Shown: in pieces, positions 43,769 to 52,326 of the stretch
Layout: each line of letters opens with the position of its first letter
Numbering within the stretch: position 1 is the first letter of the stretch
Source of the DNA: a bacterium
Lineage (GTDB): Bacteria > Armatimonadota > Zipacnadia > Zipacnadales > UBA11051
DNA: 64,000 bases
Direction of reading: 5' to 3'
Assembly: GCA_030604405.1 (NCBI GenBank)
Contig: JAUVVY010000018.1
Location: 26,625 to 90,624 of the forward strand
The notes under the pieces: generated by a model
Databases searched by the model: none
What the model was told of the DNA's origin: nothing
The model's input: only the letters and a program-made list of their open reading frames with translations
Position numbers and translations under genes: made by a program

Positions 43769-43812
43769 ACCGCCGGTTGCACGGCGCATCAATTGCCCGG
43801 ACAACGCCGCGT

Positions 43813-43846
43813 GACCCCCCTCAGCAACCCCTTGCTGAGGGGGGTC
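43813..43846 (+). terminator. strong hairpin, probable terminator after spoIIM
   Basis: GACCCCCCTCAGCAA / TTGCTGAGGGGGGTC forms a perfect 15-bp stem with a CCCC loop, 45 nt after the stop codon. It lacks a clean U-run (AAATCGG follows), so it could equally be a repeat palindrome. A second smaller stem (ATTTGCTC / GAGCAAAT) follows at once. Confidence 0.55.
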
Positions 43847-43869
43847 AAATCGGCAATTTGCTCTAGGGG

Positions 43870-44459
43870 AGCAAATCGCCGCCGAGGCCACCAGGCCCTG
43901 ATACTACGGCATTTGTTGCTAGGGGGGAGGAAATCTACTTTAGTTGCCAGCATGCAAGGTAGCAAAAAAGAACGCGGATTTTTTCTATTGGGTAAGCCAA
44001 TAGGTTGTGCGGCTATAGCGGCAGAAACATGCACCGAAAACAATGTCCCTCACCTAGTAGAGTCTCTCTGAGCGAGGCGTTTTACTGGATTTAGATGGGA
44101 AATTTTTGGGATCTTTTTCGGAATTCTTTGTGGATAGTTCCAGAGGCATACAAAGGCGGGCGCCGATGAGCAGTTGCGGTCAGGATTTGATGCTCGCCTG
44201 CGCCTGGAATTCCGAAGCAGCAAGATCACTTGTACAGTGGATTTAGGGATAGCGATGATGGCTACTCGTACTGAGTGCGGGCAGTAGGGTGTGTACTGCC
44301 TCGGGAAGAACGACCAACGTTACCTGATTCGGGCTAACATGACCGTCAGGAGAGGTCCAAACTCACTTTTTGCAGATAGATCCCTGAGCAGGAGAGGAGT
44401 TACTGCGTGACACGGAGAATGTTGGCAGTAATAATAAACTAAGACAGGAGGCAATAAGA
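43870..44459. other. gene-free, AT-richer stretch upstream of the GPR1/YaaH gene
   Basis: About 590 nt with visibly lower GC than the rest of the window (for example AAAAAAGAACGCGGATTTTT near 43965 and GAAATTTTTGGGATCTTTTT near 44100). No frame gives a protein-like sequence and no RNA gene was recognised. It looks like imported or decaying DNA flanking the transporter. Confidence 0.5.
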
Positions 44460-45008
44460 ATGTCTGAAGTAAAATTTGCGAATCCGGCACCCCTAGGTTT
44501 GATGGGCTTCGGGATGACCACGGTGCTTCTGAACCTGCATAACGCCGGGTTCTTTCCCCTGCAAAGCATGCTACTGAGCATGGGACTGTTTTATGGTGGA
44601 GTTGCACAGGTGATCGCGGGCATTATGGAGTTTAGGAAAGGAAACACCTTTGGGACGACAGCATTCACATCTTATGGTCTATTTTGGATATCTCTTGCAT
44701 CACTGATCGTGATCCCTGAATTGGGCTGGGTTTCCCCGCCTGCAGAGATTGCAATGGCTGCCTACCTAGTAATGTGGGGCATATTTACCGCTTTTATGTT
44801 CGTTGCAACGCTCAAGTTGAACCGGGCATTGCAGGTAGTGTTCCTATCCTTAGCTGTCCTATTCTTCCTCCTGGCTGTAGCAGAATTTGTGGCTCCAATA
44901 AAAGTCATTGCTGGCTATGAAGGTATTTTCTGTGGGTTGAGCGCAATGTATGCGGCGTGTGCACTGGTCTTAAACGAAGTTTATGAAAGAACAGTGTTAC
45001 CTATTTAA
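44460..45008 (+). CDS. GPR1/FUN34/YaaH-family (SatP-like) acetate/succinate transporter
   Basis: 182 residues with the family signature [20 protein letters not shown] at the N-terminus and six hydrophobic helices. [20 protein letters not shown] and [14 protein letters not shown] are the conserved second and third helix regions. Members import acetate or succinate with protons. AGGAGG lies about 8 nt before the ATG. Base and codon use is more AT-rich than the neighbours', and the gene sits between gene-free AT-rich DNA and a miniature element, which suggests acquisition by transfer. Confidence 0.9.
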   Translation: MSEVKFANPAPLGLMGFGMTTVLLNLHNAGFFPLQSMLLSMGLFYGGVAQVIAGIMEFRKGNTFGTTAFTSYGLFWISLASLIVIPELGWVSPPAEIAMAAYLVMWGIFTAFMFVATLKLNRALQVVFLSLAVLFFLLAVAEFVAPIKVIAGYEGIFCGLSAMYAACALVLNEVYERTVLPI

Positions 45009-45065
45009 GGAAGCAGAGAGAGGGAGAAATAGCTAACATAACTACTGAACAGGTAAAGAGCCTCT

Positions 45066-45291
45066 CTAGTGTCGTGTCCCTGAAATACTTTTATCCCTTA
45101 GAGGGCTCCGATGCCGTGCCACAGCAACTGTAAGATGCTCAGTTGGAGAGCTCGACCCGAACGACCTCGGGCTGGAAGCTGAGAATGCTGTCGCATTCTC
45201 ACCTGACCTGCGCGAGGCGCAGGTCAGGCCGAGCTACGCGTTTGGTGAGCTATTCAAATTGTGTGAAGTTATCTCTGGGACACGACACTAG
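45066..45291. mobile_element. miniature element with GTGTCGTGTCCC ends and TA target site (IS630/mariner-like)
   Basis: CTAGTGTCGTGTCCC (45066-45080) and GGGACACGACACTAG (45277-45291) are perfect 15-bp inverted repeats. Read as TA-GTGTCGTGTCCC, the ends fit IS630/Tc1-mariner elements that duplicate TA, often at CTAG. The 226-bp interior encodes no transposase. Positions 45167-45246 hold the same double-hairpin module as 7566-7650 inside the unrelated element at 7442. Confidence 0.78.
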
Positions 45292-45495
45292 ACTTGGGCC
45301 GGCTGCTTGTCAGCAAAGGGGCACAAGGCCAGGGATGCCGGCGGCACGACACCGCTAAAAGAAGCAGCCGAGGCTGGCCAAGTCCAGGTGGCCCGCTTTC
45401 TAATGGGCAACGGTGCCAACGTCAACGCTAAGATAGCGGGTGGTAAAACGCCTCAACAGGTCTGGTGTGGGGTCACGTACCTCATCTTCCTGTGA
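45292..45495 (+). pseudogene. ankyrin-repeat gene fragment with frameshift
   Basis: One frame reads LGRLLVSKGAQG, the end of an ankyrin repeat. A second frame continues GGTTPLKEAAEAGQVQVARF, LMGNGANVNA, GGKTPQQV, the next repeat. A +1 shift separates them and no start exists upstream because the miniature element abuts the fragment. It is probably the remains of a gene like the one at 31909-32931. Confidence 0.7.
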
Positions 45496-45548
45496 GGAGA
45501 AGAGCAAGATGTGACGCCGGCTGCTGGTTGTATTTGTGTTAGGACGAA

Positions 45549-45578
45549 TTGCCGTCAACAGGTCAACTGTGCTATACT
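45549..45578 (+). promoter_or_regulatory. extended -10 promoter for the bS6-ssb operon
   Basis: TTGCCG (45549-45554), an 18-nt spacer and TATACT (45573-45578), with TGC directly before the -10. It gives a leader of about 160 nt before the rpsF start; such leaders often carry S6:S18 autoregulatory structure, but none could be assigned here. Confidence 0.7.
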
Positions 45579-45745
45579 CGGCCTGTTTAGTCGGCAGCCC
45601 ATCGCGGCTGCCGTCAGTGGCAGAATAGTCCGGCGACCTGCACAGCCAAGGTCCGGCTGTTGCGGGGTCGGCGGCTTTACGGCCATTCCTGCTTCGTGTG
45701 CGTGCGCCACGGAGCCATTTTGACCACAGGAAGGGGACATACGAA

Positions 45746-46429
45746 TTGTCGGACGAGGCAACACTTTATGAAGCGATGTACATCATAGACGTGACCCGGG
45801 AAGAGGAAGAGCAACAGGAAGCGACGGCGGCCGTCGAGCGTGCAATTGTCGAAAACGGTGCAGAGGTGGAAAACACCGTAGTTTTTGGGCAGCGGAGCCT
45901 CGCCTACGAGATCAATGGCCAGACTGAGGGCCTCTACATGATCACCTACTTCAGGGGCGATGGAGCTGCCGTCGCAGCGCTGCAAAACGAATTTGGCCTG
46001 ATCGAAACGATACTGCGCGGGGTAATCGTTGTGCCCGACCCCGAAGCGATCTACGAGGAGCCGGAGGAAGTTGTGGAAGACGCTGAAGAGGCCGCCGGCG
46101 ACGAGGAAATCATAGCAGAAGCAGCCGCAGCCGTTGTTGCTGATACCGAGGCCGAGGCTGCTGAGGATGTCGAAGTCGAGCCGGCCGCAGAAGAGGTAGC
46201 AGAGCCGATCGCAGAAGAGGCGGCAGAGCCGGTCGCTGAAGAAACGGCAGAGCCGGTCGCTGAAGAGGTAGCAGAGCCGGCCGCTGAAGAGGCGGCAGAG
46301 CCGATCGCAGAAGAGGCGGCCCCTGAAGAATCGGCTGAAGAAGAGATCGAGGAGCCGTCTGCCGAGGAGAGCGAAGAGCCCTCTGCCGAAGAGGCCGAAG
46401 ATGCGGCTGAGGCAGAGGAGCCTGAGTAG
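45746..46429 (+). CDS. rpsF: ribosomal protein bS6 with long acidic repeat tail
   Basis: 227 residues from a TTG with AAGGGG 9 nt upstream. Residues 1-~95 are the bS6 fold (LYEAMYIIDVTREEEEQQEA, FGQRSLAYEINGQTEGLYM, FRGDGAAVAAL, ETILRGVIVV). The remaining ~130 residues are almost only Glu, Ala, Pro and Val in a repeating AEPxAEEx pattern. Standard bS6 is 95-135 residues; the E. coli protein also carries added glutamates, but a tail this long is unusual. bS6 binds 16S rRNA with bS18 in the small subunit. ssb follows after 146 nt; rpsR and rplI, normally next, are not present. Confidence 0.92.
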   Translation: MSDEATLYEAMYIIDVTREEEEQQEATAAVERAIVENGAEVENTVVFGQRSLAYEINGQTEGLYMITYFRGDGAAVAALQNEFGLIETILRGVIVVPDPEAIYEEPEEVVEDAEEAAGDEEIIAEAAAAVVADTEAEAAEDVEVEPAAEEVAEPIAEEAAEPVAEETAEPVAEEVAEPAAEEAAEPIAEEAAPEESAEEEIEEPSAEESEEPSAEEAEDAAEAEEPE

Positions 46430-46504
46430 CAAGCACATAGTCGGATGAGTTCTACCACACCAGCAACCAGCCCGAGCGCCAGCACCAGAGCGGCGTGGCG
46501 AGAG

Positions 46505-46531
46505 GTTGCCCTTCGGCAAGCTCAGGGCAAA
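46505..46531. repeat. short palindrome in the rpsF-ssb gap
   Basis: TTGCCC-TTCGGCAAGCTCA-GGGCAA hairpin. The CTTCGRCAAGCTCAG core also occurs at about 34175, 55437 and 63912, always in gene-free DNA. Confidence 0.5.
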
Positions 46532-46575
46532 CACGGCAGGGCTTTCAGCCGTGAGACGGAAAGGTGGAACGCAAG

Positions 46576-47022
46576 ATGATTAACAGCGTGGTACTCGTAG
46601 GTCGCCTGGCCGCCGATCCGGAGATGCGCTATGCCTCCAGCGGGACGCAGATCACCAAGTTCAGGATTGCTGTGAGTCGGCCGCCGAGGGCCGGCAGCGA
46701 CGAAGAACAGACCGACTGGCTGAATGTGGTGTGCTTCGGCAAGACCGCAGAGAATGCGGCACAGTATCTGGACAAAGGCTCTCTGGTCGGGATCGAGGGC
46801 CGGGTGCAATCGCGGACCTGGGAAGGCCAGGACGGTAAGCGGCAATACGCCGTCGAAATCAATGCCTTCAGAGTACAGTTCCTGGAGACGCGGCAGGAGG
46901 CCGAGCGTCGGCGCAGTGCGCAGCCGTCGCGGCCGGAACCGGAGCCGGAGGAAGAGGCCGCTCCGCCACCTGAAGCATTGGACGATGTGGACGAACAAGA
47001 CGACCCCTTCGGCGACCAGTAA
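46576..47022 (+). CDS. ssb: single-stranded DNA-binding protein
   Basis: 148 residues. The OB-fold opens MINSVVLVGRLAADPEMRY and contains TDWLNVVCFGKTAENAAQYL, GSLVGIEGRVQSRTWEGQDG and the end of the fold near 105. A Pro/Glu-rich linker and an acidic tip (DEQDDPFGDQ) follow. The tip keeps the DDPF partner-binding core, but three residues follow the Phe. SSB coats single-stranded DNA in replication and repair. The ATG at 46576 has AAGGTGG 8 nt upstream and is preferred to the GTG four codons earlier. Confidence 0.95.
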   Translation: MINSVVLVGRLAADPEMRYASSGTQITKFRIAVSRPPRAGSDEEQTDWLNVVCFGKTAENAAQYLDKGSLVGIEGRVQSRTWEGQDGKRQYAVEINAFRVQFLETRQEAERRRSAQPSRPEPEPEEEAAPPPEALDDVDEQDDPFGDQ

Positions 47023-47037
47023 GAGGCGATAACGAAG

Positions 47038-48018
47038 ATGCCTCCGGCAAGTGGACAAGTCGCTGTTGGCATTGATGTCGGCGGCACGACCTACGCGGCG
47101 TGCCTCATTGACGCCGACGGCGATCTCATCGCTGATGTGTCGTACCCAACCCCCGAGGTGGGCAGCGCCGAGGCGCTGCTTGCAGCGTTCGCCGAAACGG
47201 CCAGGGAACTAATTGCAGAAGCGGCTGGGTATGAGCCGGTCGGTCTGGGCATCGGGGTGCCGGGAACCGTAAGCCCTGACGAAAGGGAGGTCCGTGACTG
47301 CCCGAACCTGACCATCCTGAACGGGATACGCGTCCCCGAATTCTTCGAGCAGCGCATGGATATGCCGGTGTGGATGCAAAACGATGCCTACTGCGCAACG
47401 CTGGCCGAGCTGCGCTACGGGGCCGGCCGGGACCACGCGAATGTCCTCCTGCTCACACTCGGCACCGGCGTCGGCGGCGGTATCGCGCTGAACAATGAGG
47501 TATTCCACGGACCGCGTCAGGTAATGGGCGAAATCGGTCACGTGATATTGGACCTCAACGGCCCGCCATGCAGTTGCGGCACGATGGGGTGCGCGGAAGC
47601 CTTTGTGGGCAAGCAGGCGATTATTGACCGGGCGCTGTGCAAGCTTGCGGCCTATCCAAATTCGGCACTGGCCCAGTATGCGGCGGCTGACCCGGCTGCT
47701 GTCACGCCCAAGCTGATCGCCGACTTGGCCAGACAAGGCGACGAAATGTGTCTCGGCGTGATGTCCGACATCGGCCTTTATATCGGCCAGACACTGTGCA
47801 ATGCGATAGTGTTGTGCGATCCGGATATCATTCTGCTCGGGGGCGGGATTGCGGGGGCCGGCGATGTGCTGTTTGATCCGATCCGCCGCACGGTGAAAGA
47901 GCGCACGCCAATCAGCGGCTTTGACCCGTCGAATATTTTGCCGTGCGAACTTGGCAACAAGGCAGGAACAGTAGGTGCGGCGGCGCTGGTGTGGGAACGT
48001 CTGAAGGCCGAGCAGTGA
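47038..48018 (+). CDS. ROK-family sugar kinase (glucokinase-like)
   Basis: 326 residues. The N-terminal phosphate motif is VGIDVGGTTYAACLID. The ROK catalytic region QNDAYCATLAELRYGAG and GTGVGGGIALNNEVFHG is present. The ROK zinc motif GHVILDLNGPPCSCGTMGC is followed by AEAFVG near residue 180, and an adenosine-site GGGIAGAGD lies near 275. It phosphorylates a hexose with ATP; glucose is most likely but not proven, and ROK repressors are excluded because no helix-turn-helix precedes the kinase fold. It lies 15 nt after ssb. Confidence 0.92.
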   Translation: MPPASGQVAVGIDVGGTTYAACLIDADGDLIADVSYPTPEVGSAEALLAAFAETARELIAEAAGYEPVGLGIGVPGTVSPDEREVRDCPNLTILNGIRVPEFFEQRMDMPVWMQNDAYCATLAELRYGAGRDHANVLLLTLGTGVGGGIALNNEVFHGPRQVMGEIGHVILDLNGPPCSCGTMGCAEAFVGKQAIIDRALCKLAAYPNSALAQYAAADPAAVTPKLIADLARQGDEMCLGVMSDIGLYIGQTLCNAIVLCDPDIILLGGGIAGAGDVLFDPIRRTVKERTPISGFDPSNILPCELGNKAGTVGAAALVWERLKAEQ

Positions 48019-48047
48019 CAATGTAAGTTGCAGGCCGATGCCGTGGT

Positions 48048-48231
48048 GTCGTTAGTCGTAATGGAGGGGCCAGCCTTGCTCTGCGTCCGCAATGCAAGGC
48101 TGGCCCAGCCGTTGTCGTTGGCCGTTTGGGTGTGGAGATCTCGCCAGGATAGCGTCCTGCGTGGGCCGGCCTCCCATCGGACGACAGTGTCGTCCGATGC
48201 TCGACGCGGCCCTTCCATTACGACTAACGAC
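48048..48231. repeat. inverted 162-bp-type module flanked by 24-bp inverted repeats
   Basis: 48048-48071 and 48208-48231 are 24-bp inverted repeats with one mismatch (core GTCGTTAGTCGTAATGGAGG). Between them, 48062-48217 is the reverse complement, with divergence, of the module at 48382-48541 and 35636-35797 (shared CTCGCCAGGATAGCG and TCGACGCGGCCC). Confidence 0.7.
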
Positions 48232-48299
48232 TACAGGAATGCCGTTGGCGTACTCGCCGGGAGAACGTCAGCGTTTGGGTAAGCGTCACTACCAACGGC

Positions 48300-48617
48300 G
48301 TCGGGCTAGAAAGCCCGACCCACGCGCTGGAGGGTTGAGACGTTGGCTTTCGGCTTGTCCGCCATAGCTTCAGCGAAGGCGGGAGGGGCCGCGTCGAACG
48401 TCGGACGTTGTTTGTCCGACGTGAGCCCGGCCCGCGCAGAGCGCTATTCTGGCGTCCTCTGCACACCGCAACGGCCAACGACAACGGCAGGGCCAGGCTT
48501 GCAAGCTTCGCAATGCGAAGCTTGCTGCGACAGGCCCCTCCATTACGACTAACGGCTGCAGGGCACCAGCCCGGAACCAGAACTGCTCGAAATCTGCATA
48601 ACTACGCTTCCAGCCCA
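48300..48617. mobile_element. family A palindromic element, copy 4, with a direct copy of the inner module
   Basis: The left end is GTCGGGCTAGAAAGCCCGAC at 48300; the right end is ATCTGCATAACTACGCTTCC, running to about 48617. The module at 48382-48541 is about 85-90% identical by eye to 35636-35797. It contains GTCGGACGTTGTTTGTCCGAC-type hairpins. With the inverted module at 48062 the whole 48048-48617 block can fold back on itself. The mfd start follows within 40 nt. Confidence 0.68.
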
Positions 48618-48633
48618 ATACCATTGCTTGTCA

Positions 48634-48639
48634 TATAAT
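48634..48639 (+). promoter_or_regulatory. consensus -10 box immediately before mfd
   Basis: TATAAT ends 15 nt before the mfd ATG, so a transcript from here would have a leader of under 10 nt. No good -35 lies at the right distance, and there is no Shine-Dalgarno site before the ATG. Confidence 0.5.
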
Positions 48640-48654
48640 CGCCATATTGCTACG

Positions 48655-51600
48655 ATGTCAGATAGGCAGCAAAGCACCATCAACTCGACCGGCAGTCATT
48701 CGCTAGTTGAACTGCTGGGGCGTACCGAGGGATTTTCACGCGCCAAAGAGGCCCTGAGGACGAATTCAGCGTTGTGTTTGCAGGGCCTCAGCGGTGGCGG
48801 GAAATCCGCGTTTTGCGGTGCCTGGCTGCAGGACTTAACCCGCCCCTGTGCCATCATCACCTACAACGAAGAGCGGGCGCAGCGGCTTGCCGACGATCTG
48901 TCGGGGTTGCTCGATGATGGCAACAAGGACCGCTTGACGCGGCGCGTGTTGTGCTTCCCCTCGACTGCTTCGGCGCTCTACGACGGCGTCACTCCCGACC
49001 CGGAGACCGTGGCCGACCGGCTGCTTTGCCTGGAGCGGCTTTGTGGTGGCGATGCGGTGGTCGTTGTGGCCAGCGTGATGTCCGCCGTGACGCTGACAAT
49101 GCCCGGGGCGGAGTTTGTGGCCAACCGCGTGCAGATAGATCTGGGCGGTGAGTGTAACCGCGATGAGATAGCCTATCAGTTGGCGGATCTGGGCTACGAG
49201 CGAGTGGATTTGATTGATGATGTGGGGCAGTACTCAGTGCGCGGTGGCATCATAGACGTCTCGCCGCCGGCGCTTGAGTGCCCGGTGCGCATTGAGCTTA
49301 TGGGTGACGAGATTGACAGCGTCCGGCTGTTCGAGCCGACCACGCAACGCTCGCTGCAGAGCATTGAGAAGGTCGGGATCGGGCCGGCGGGTGAGGTGGT
49401 GCTGAACGAGACGGCGGTACAGAGGGCGCTGCCGCAGATCAAGCTGGCGTTTCGGCGCGAGCTGGACGTGCTCAATGAGGCCGGCAAGGCGCGGGAGGCG
49501 CGGCACCTCAAAGAGCGGATGGAGCAGGACCTGGCCGATTTAGAGAATTTGCGCCCGACACCCAGCCTGGTCCACTACCTGCCATATCTTTACGATCACC
49601 GCGAGACCTTCCTGGACTATTTGCCCACGGACGCGCCGCTGATAATTGATGAGCCGGTGCGGGTCAAGGCCAGCGCCGAGCAGTTCGAAACCGATGTGCT
49701 TGATTCGCACCGGCGTGGGGTGAAGCTGGGCCGGCACCTGCGCCTGCCGGAGACGGCATGTCTGGCTTTTGCGGAGTTTTGCGGCAAGTATCTGTCGGGC
49801 GGGCGGGCGCTGATATGCCTCAACATGCTGCAGCGGCAGGTGCCGTGGGACGAGCAAGCGCCAACGGTGAGCCTCTCAACGCCGCCGACTGAGACGTTCG
49901 GCGGGCGCTTCGAGCTACTTGTCGAGGGCCTGGCACAGTGGCAGAAAGACGGCTTTTGCGTACTGGTTTGCGGGCAGGATACCGATAAGGCCGTCGAGGT
50001 GCTCAGCTCCCGCGGGCTCAGTAGTGTGCGTGTCGCCGCAGGCCTCGACGACCTGGAGATGGGCGCGGTCAATGTCATCGGCCAGGACCTGACCAGCGGC
50101 TTTTGCATGCCGGAGGCGAAGCTGGTCGCCCTGACGGCCAAGGAGATTTACGGCTGGCGCAAGCTGCACCGGCCTGAGGGCAGCGCCTACCGCCGTGGCT
50201 TCTCTCTGACCAGCCTGCGCGAGATCGAAGAGGGCGACTACGTGGTGCACATCAACCACGGCATCGGCGTCTATCAGGGCCTGGCGAAACAGACCATTGA
50301 CGCGATAGAGCGTGATTACCTGGTCATCGCATACGCCGGCGAGGACCGGCTTTACGTGCCTGTGACGCAGCTTGACCGCATCCAGAAGTATATCGGTTCC
50401 GAGGGAGCACAGGTGACCGTCAGCTCCCTACAGGGCACCTCGTGGCAGACGACCAAGCGCAAGGCGAAAAAATCCACGCAACTGCTGGCGCGGGAGTTGC
50501 TGAAGCTGTACCGGGAGCGCGAGCAGACCGAGGGCCATGCCTTCGAGCAAGACAGCGCCTGGCTCAAGGAGCTGGAGACCACGTTTCAGTTCGAGGAAAC
50601 GCCGGACCAGTTGCGGGCCATCGAAGAGGTCAAGAGAGACATGGAGCAGGCGATGCCGGCCGACCGACTGATCTGCGGCGATGTCGGCTTCGGCAAGACC
50701 GAGGTGGCGATTCGGGCGGCGTTCAAGGCGGTGCTTTCGGGCAAGCAGGTGGCGGTGCTGGTGCCCACCACGGTCCTGGCACACCAGCATTTCAACACCT
50801 TCCGAGAGCGGCTGTCGCGGTACCCGGTAGAGGTGGAGATGCTGAGCCGGTTCCGCAGCACCCAGGAGCAGCGGCGGATCATCGGCCGGCTCAAGGAGGG
50901 CGCTGTTGACATCGTCATCGGCACCCACCGGCTGCTGGGTTCGGATGTAGCTTTTGCGGACCTGGGGCTGTTGATAATTGATGAGGAGCAGCGCTTTGGC
51001 GTGCGCCAGAAGGAGCGGCTGAAGAAGCTGAAGGCCTCGGTGGACTGCCTGACGATGACGGCCACGCCGATCCCGCGCACGCTCAATATGTCGCTCTCCG
51101 GCATCAGAGAAATCTCGCTGATAAATGACCCGCCGGCGGGGCGCAGAGCCATCCGGACCTTCGTGCGCGAGCAGGATGATGCGCTAGTTGCCGAGGCGGT
51201 GCGGCGCGAAATCAATCGCGGCGGGCAGGTGTATTACGTCCACAACCGGGTGCAGTCAATTGCCCATGCCGCCTCACGGGTGCAGCGGCTGGTGCCGGAA
51301 GCACGAGTGGCGATAGCACACGGGCAGATGGGCGAAGGCGACCTGGAACAGGCGATGCTGGCCTTCTATGCCGAGGAGTTCGAGGTACTGGTGTGCACCA
51401 CGATCATCGAAAACGGCCTGGATGTGGCCAACGCCAACACGCTGATCGTTGATGACGCGGATCGTCTGGGGCTTGCGCAGCTTTATCAGTTGCGGGGCCG
51501 CGTAGGGCGGTCGAGCCGACAGGCATACGCTTACCTGCTGTACCGCTACCCGGAGCGGATGACAGAGGAGGCCGAGGACCGGCTGAAGGCCATAGAGGAG

Positions 51601-52326
51601 TTCAGCGATCTGGGCAGCGGCTTCAAGATAGCGCTGCGCGACCTGGAAATTCGCGGCGCAGGCGATATTCTGGGACCCGAGCAGAGCGGATACATGTCAG
51701 CCGTGGGCCTGGACCTGTACTGCCAGATGCTCGCCGACGCAGTCAGCACTCTGAAGGGCGAAGACGGCCAATCAGCAGAAGGCGGCGCGGCCATTGACCT
51801 GCCGATTGAAACCGTGATACCCGCCGGCTATGTGCCCGGCGAGCGGCAGCGGATCGAACTGTACAGGCGGCTGGCCAATGTCGCCGATGAAACCGAGCTT
51901 GGCGAGCTGGTCAAAGAGACCCGCGACCGCTACGGAAAGCTGCCCAAACCGCTCCGAAACCTTGTAACAGTGGCACGGATTAAGTTAAAGTGTAGGCAGG
52001 CAGCGGTCGTGGATATCGCGACTGCAAAGGGTGAAGTGACAGTTCGCCTGGCCCCTGAGCACAGGCTGACGGCGAAGGAACGCGATATGCTGGAGGGTCT
52101 CTATGTTCCCGGCCGTCGGCAGGCGCGCAAGGGCGCAAAGTCCGCACTGCCCCGCATAGTGTTTCGCGAGCAGCAGATCTGCCTTGGCTATAGCAAGCGC
52201 GACCCGCAGGCACTGATACCGGTGCTCAATGATTTGCTGCAGCGGCTCGTGGATCGGCGACAGGCAGCCGCCGATGAAGGCAGCCTGATGAGAAAAAAGA
52301 TGGCATCGAAGGCCTCTAATGACTGA
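48655..52326 (+). CDS. mfd: transcription-repair coupling factor Mfd
   Basis: 1223 residues. The UvrB-like N-terminal module has an unusually complete P-loop (GLSGGGKS near residue 44; degenerate in most Mfd). The UvrA-binding part lies around 120-220, the CarD-like RNA-polymerase-interacting domain near 520-590 (EEGDYVVHINHGIGVYQGL), and the RecG-like translocase at 620-980 (Walker A GDVGFGKTEVA near 676, DEEQRFGVRQKE near 776, TMTATPIPRTLNMSLSGIRE). A C-terminal TRCF domain follows. It removes stalled RNA polymerase and recruits UvrA. The ATG at 48655 is chosen by alignment of the conserved start. Its last bases overlap the next gene by 8 nt. Confidence 0.96.
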   Translation: MSDRQQSTINSTGSHSLVELLGRTEGFSRAKEALRTNSALCLQGLSGGGKSAFCGAWLQDLTRPCAIITYNEERAQRLADDLSGLLDDGNKDRLTRRVLCFPSTASALYDGVTPDPETVADRLLCLERLCGGDAVVVVASVMSAVTLTMPGAEFVANRVQIDLGGECNRDEIAYQLADLGYERVDLIDDVGQYSVRGGIIDVSPPALECPVRIELMGDEIDSVRLFEPTTQRSLQSIEKVGIGPAGEVVLNETAVQRALPQIKLAFRRELDVLNEAGKAREARHLKERMEQDLADLENLRPTPSLVHYLPYLYDHRETFLDYLPTDAPLIIDEPVRVKASAEQFETDVLDSHRRGVKLGRHLRLPETACLAFAEFCGKYLSGGRALICLNMLQRQVPWDEQAPTVSLSTPPTETFGGRFELLVEGLAQWQKDGFCVLVCGQDTDKAVEVLSSRGLSSVRVAAGLDDLEMGAVNVIGQDLTSGFCMPEAKLVALTAKEIYGWRKLHRPEGSAYRRGFSLTSLREIEEGDYVVHINHGIGVYQGLAKQTIDAIERDYLVIAYAGEDRLYVPVTQLDRIQKYIGSEGAQVTVSSLQGTSWQTTKRKAKKSTQLLARELLKLYREREQTEGHAFEQDSAWLKELETTFQFEETPDQLRAIEEVKRDMEQAMPADRLICGDVGFGKTEVAIRAAFKAVLSGKQVAVLVPTTVLAHQHFNTFRERLSRYPVEVEMLSRFRSTQEQRRIIGRLKEGAVDIVIGTHRLLGSDVAFADLGLLIIDEEQRFGVRQKERLKKLKASVDCLTMTATPIPRTLNMSLSGIREISLINDPPAGRRAIRTFVREQDDALVAEAVRREINRGGQVYYVHNRVQSIAHAASRVQRLVPEARVAIAHGQMGEGDLEQAMLAFYAEEFEVLVCTTIIENGLDVANANTLIVDDADRLGLAQLYQLRGRVGRSSRQAYAYLLYRYPERMTEEAEDRLKAIEEFSDLGSGFKIALRDLEIRGAGDILGPEQSGYMSAVGLDLYCQMLADAVSTLKGEDGQSAEGGAAIDLPIETVIPAGYVPGERQRIELYRRLANVADETELGELVKETRDRYGKLPKPLRNLVTVARIKLKCRQAAVVDIATAKGEVTVRLAPEHRLTAKERDMLEGLYVPGRRQARKGAKSALPRIVFREQQICLGYSKRDPQALIPVLNDLLQRLVDRRQAAADEGSLMRKKMASKASND

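Noticed and set aside
43793..44071. 92-codon plus-strand frame after spoIIM
   Set aside because: It runs through the terminator-like hairpin and AT-rich gap and has no ribosome site or protein-like composition.
46190..46420. Possible CRISPR or tandem DNA repeat
   Set aside because: The repetition is codon-level coding for AEPxAEE within the bS6 tail; there are no unique spacers and no palindromic repeats.
46051..46485. Ala/Ser-rich minus-strand frame opposite the bS6 tail
   Set aside because: A by-product of the GAAGAG/GCAGAG codon repeat on the plus strand.
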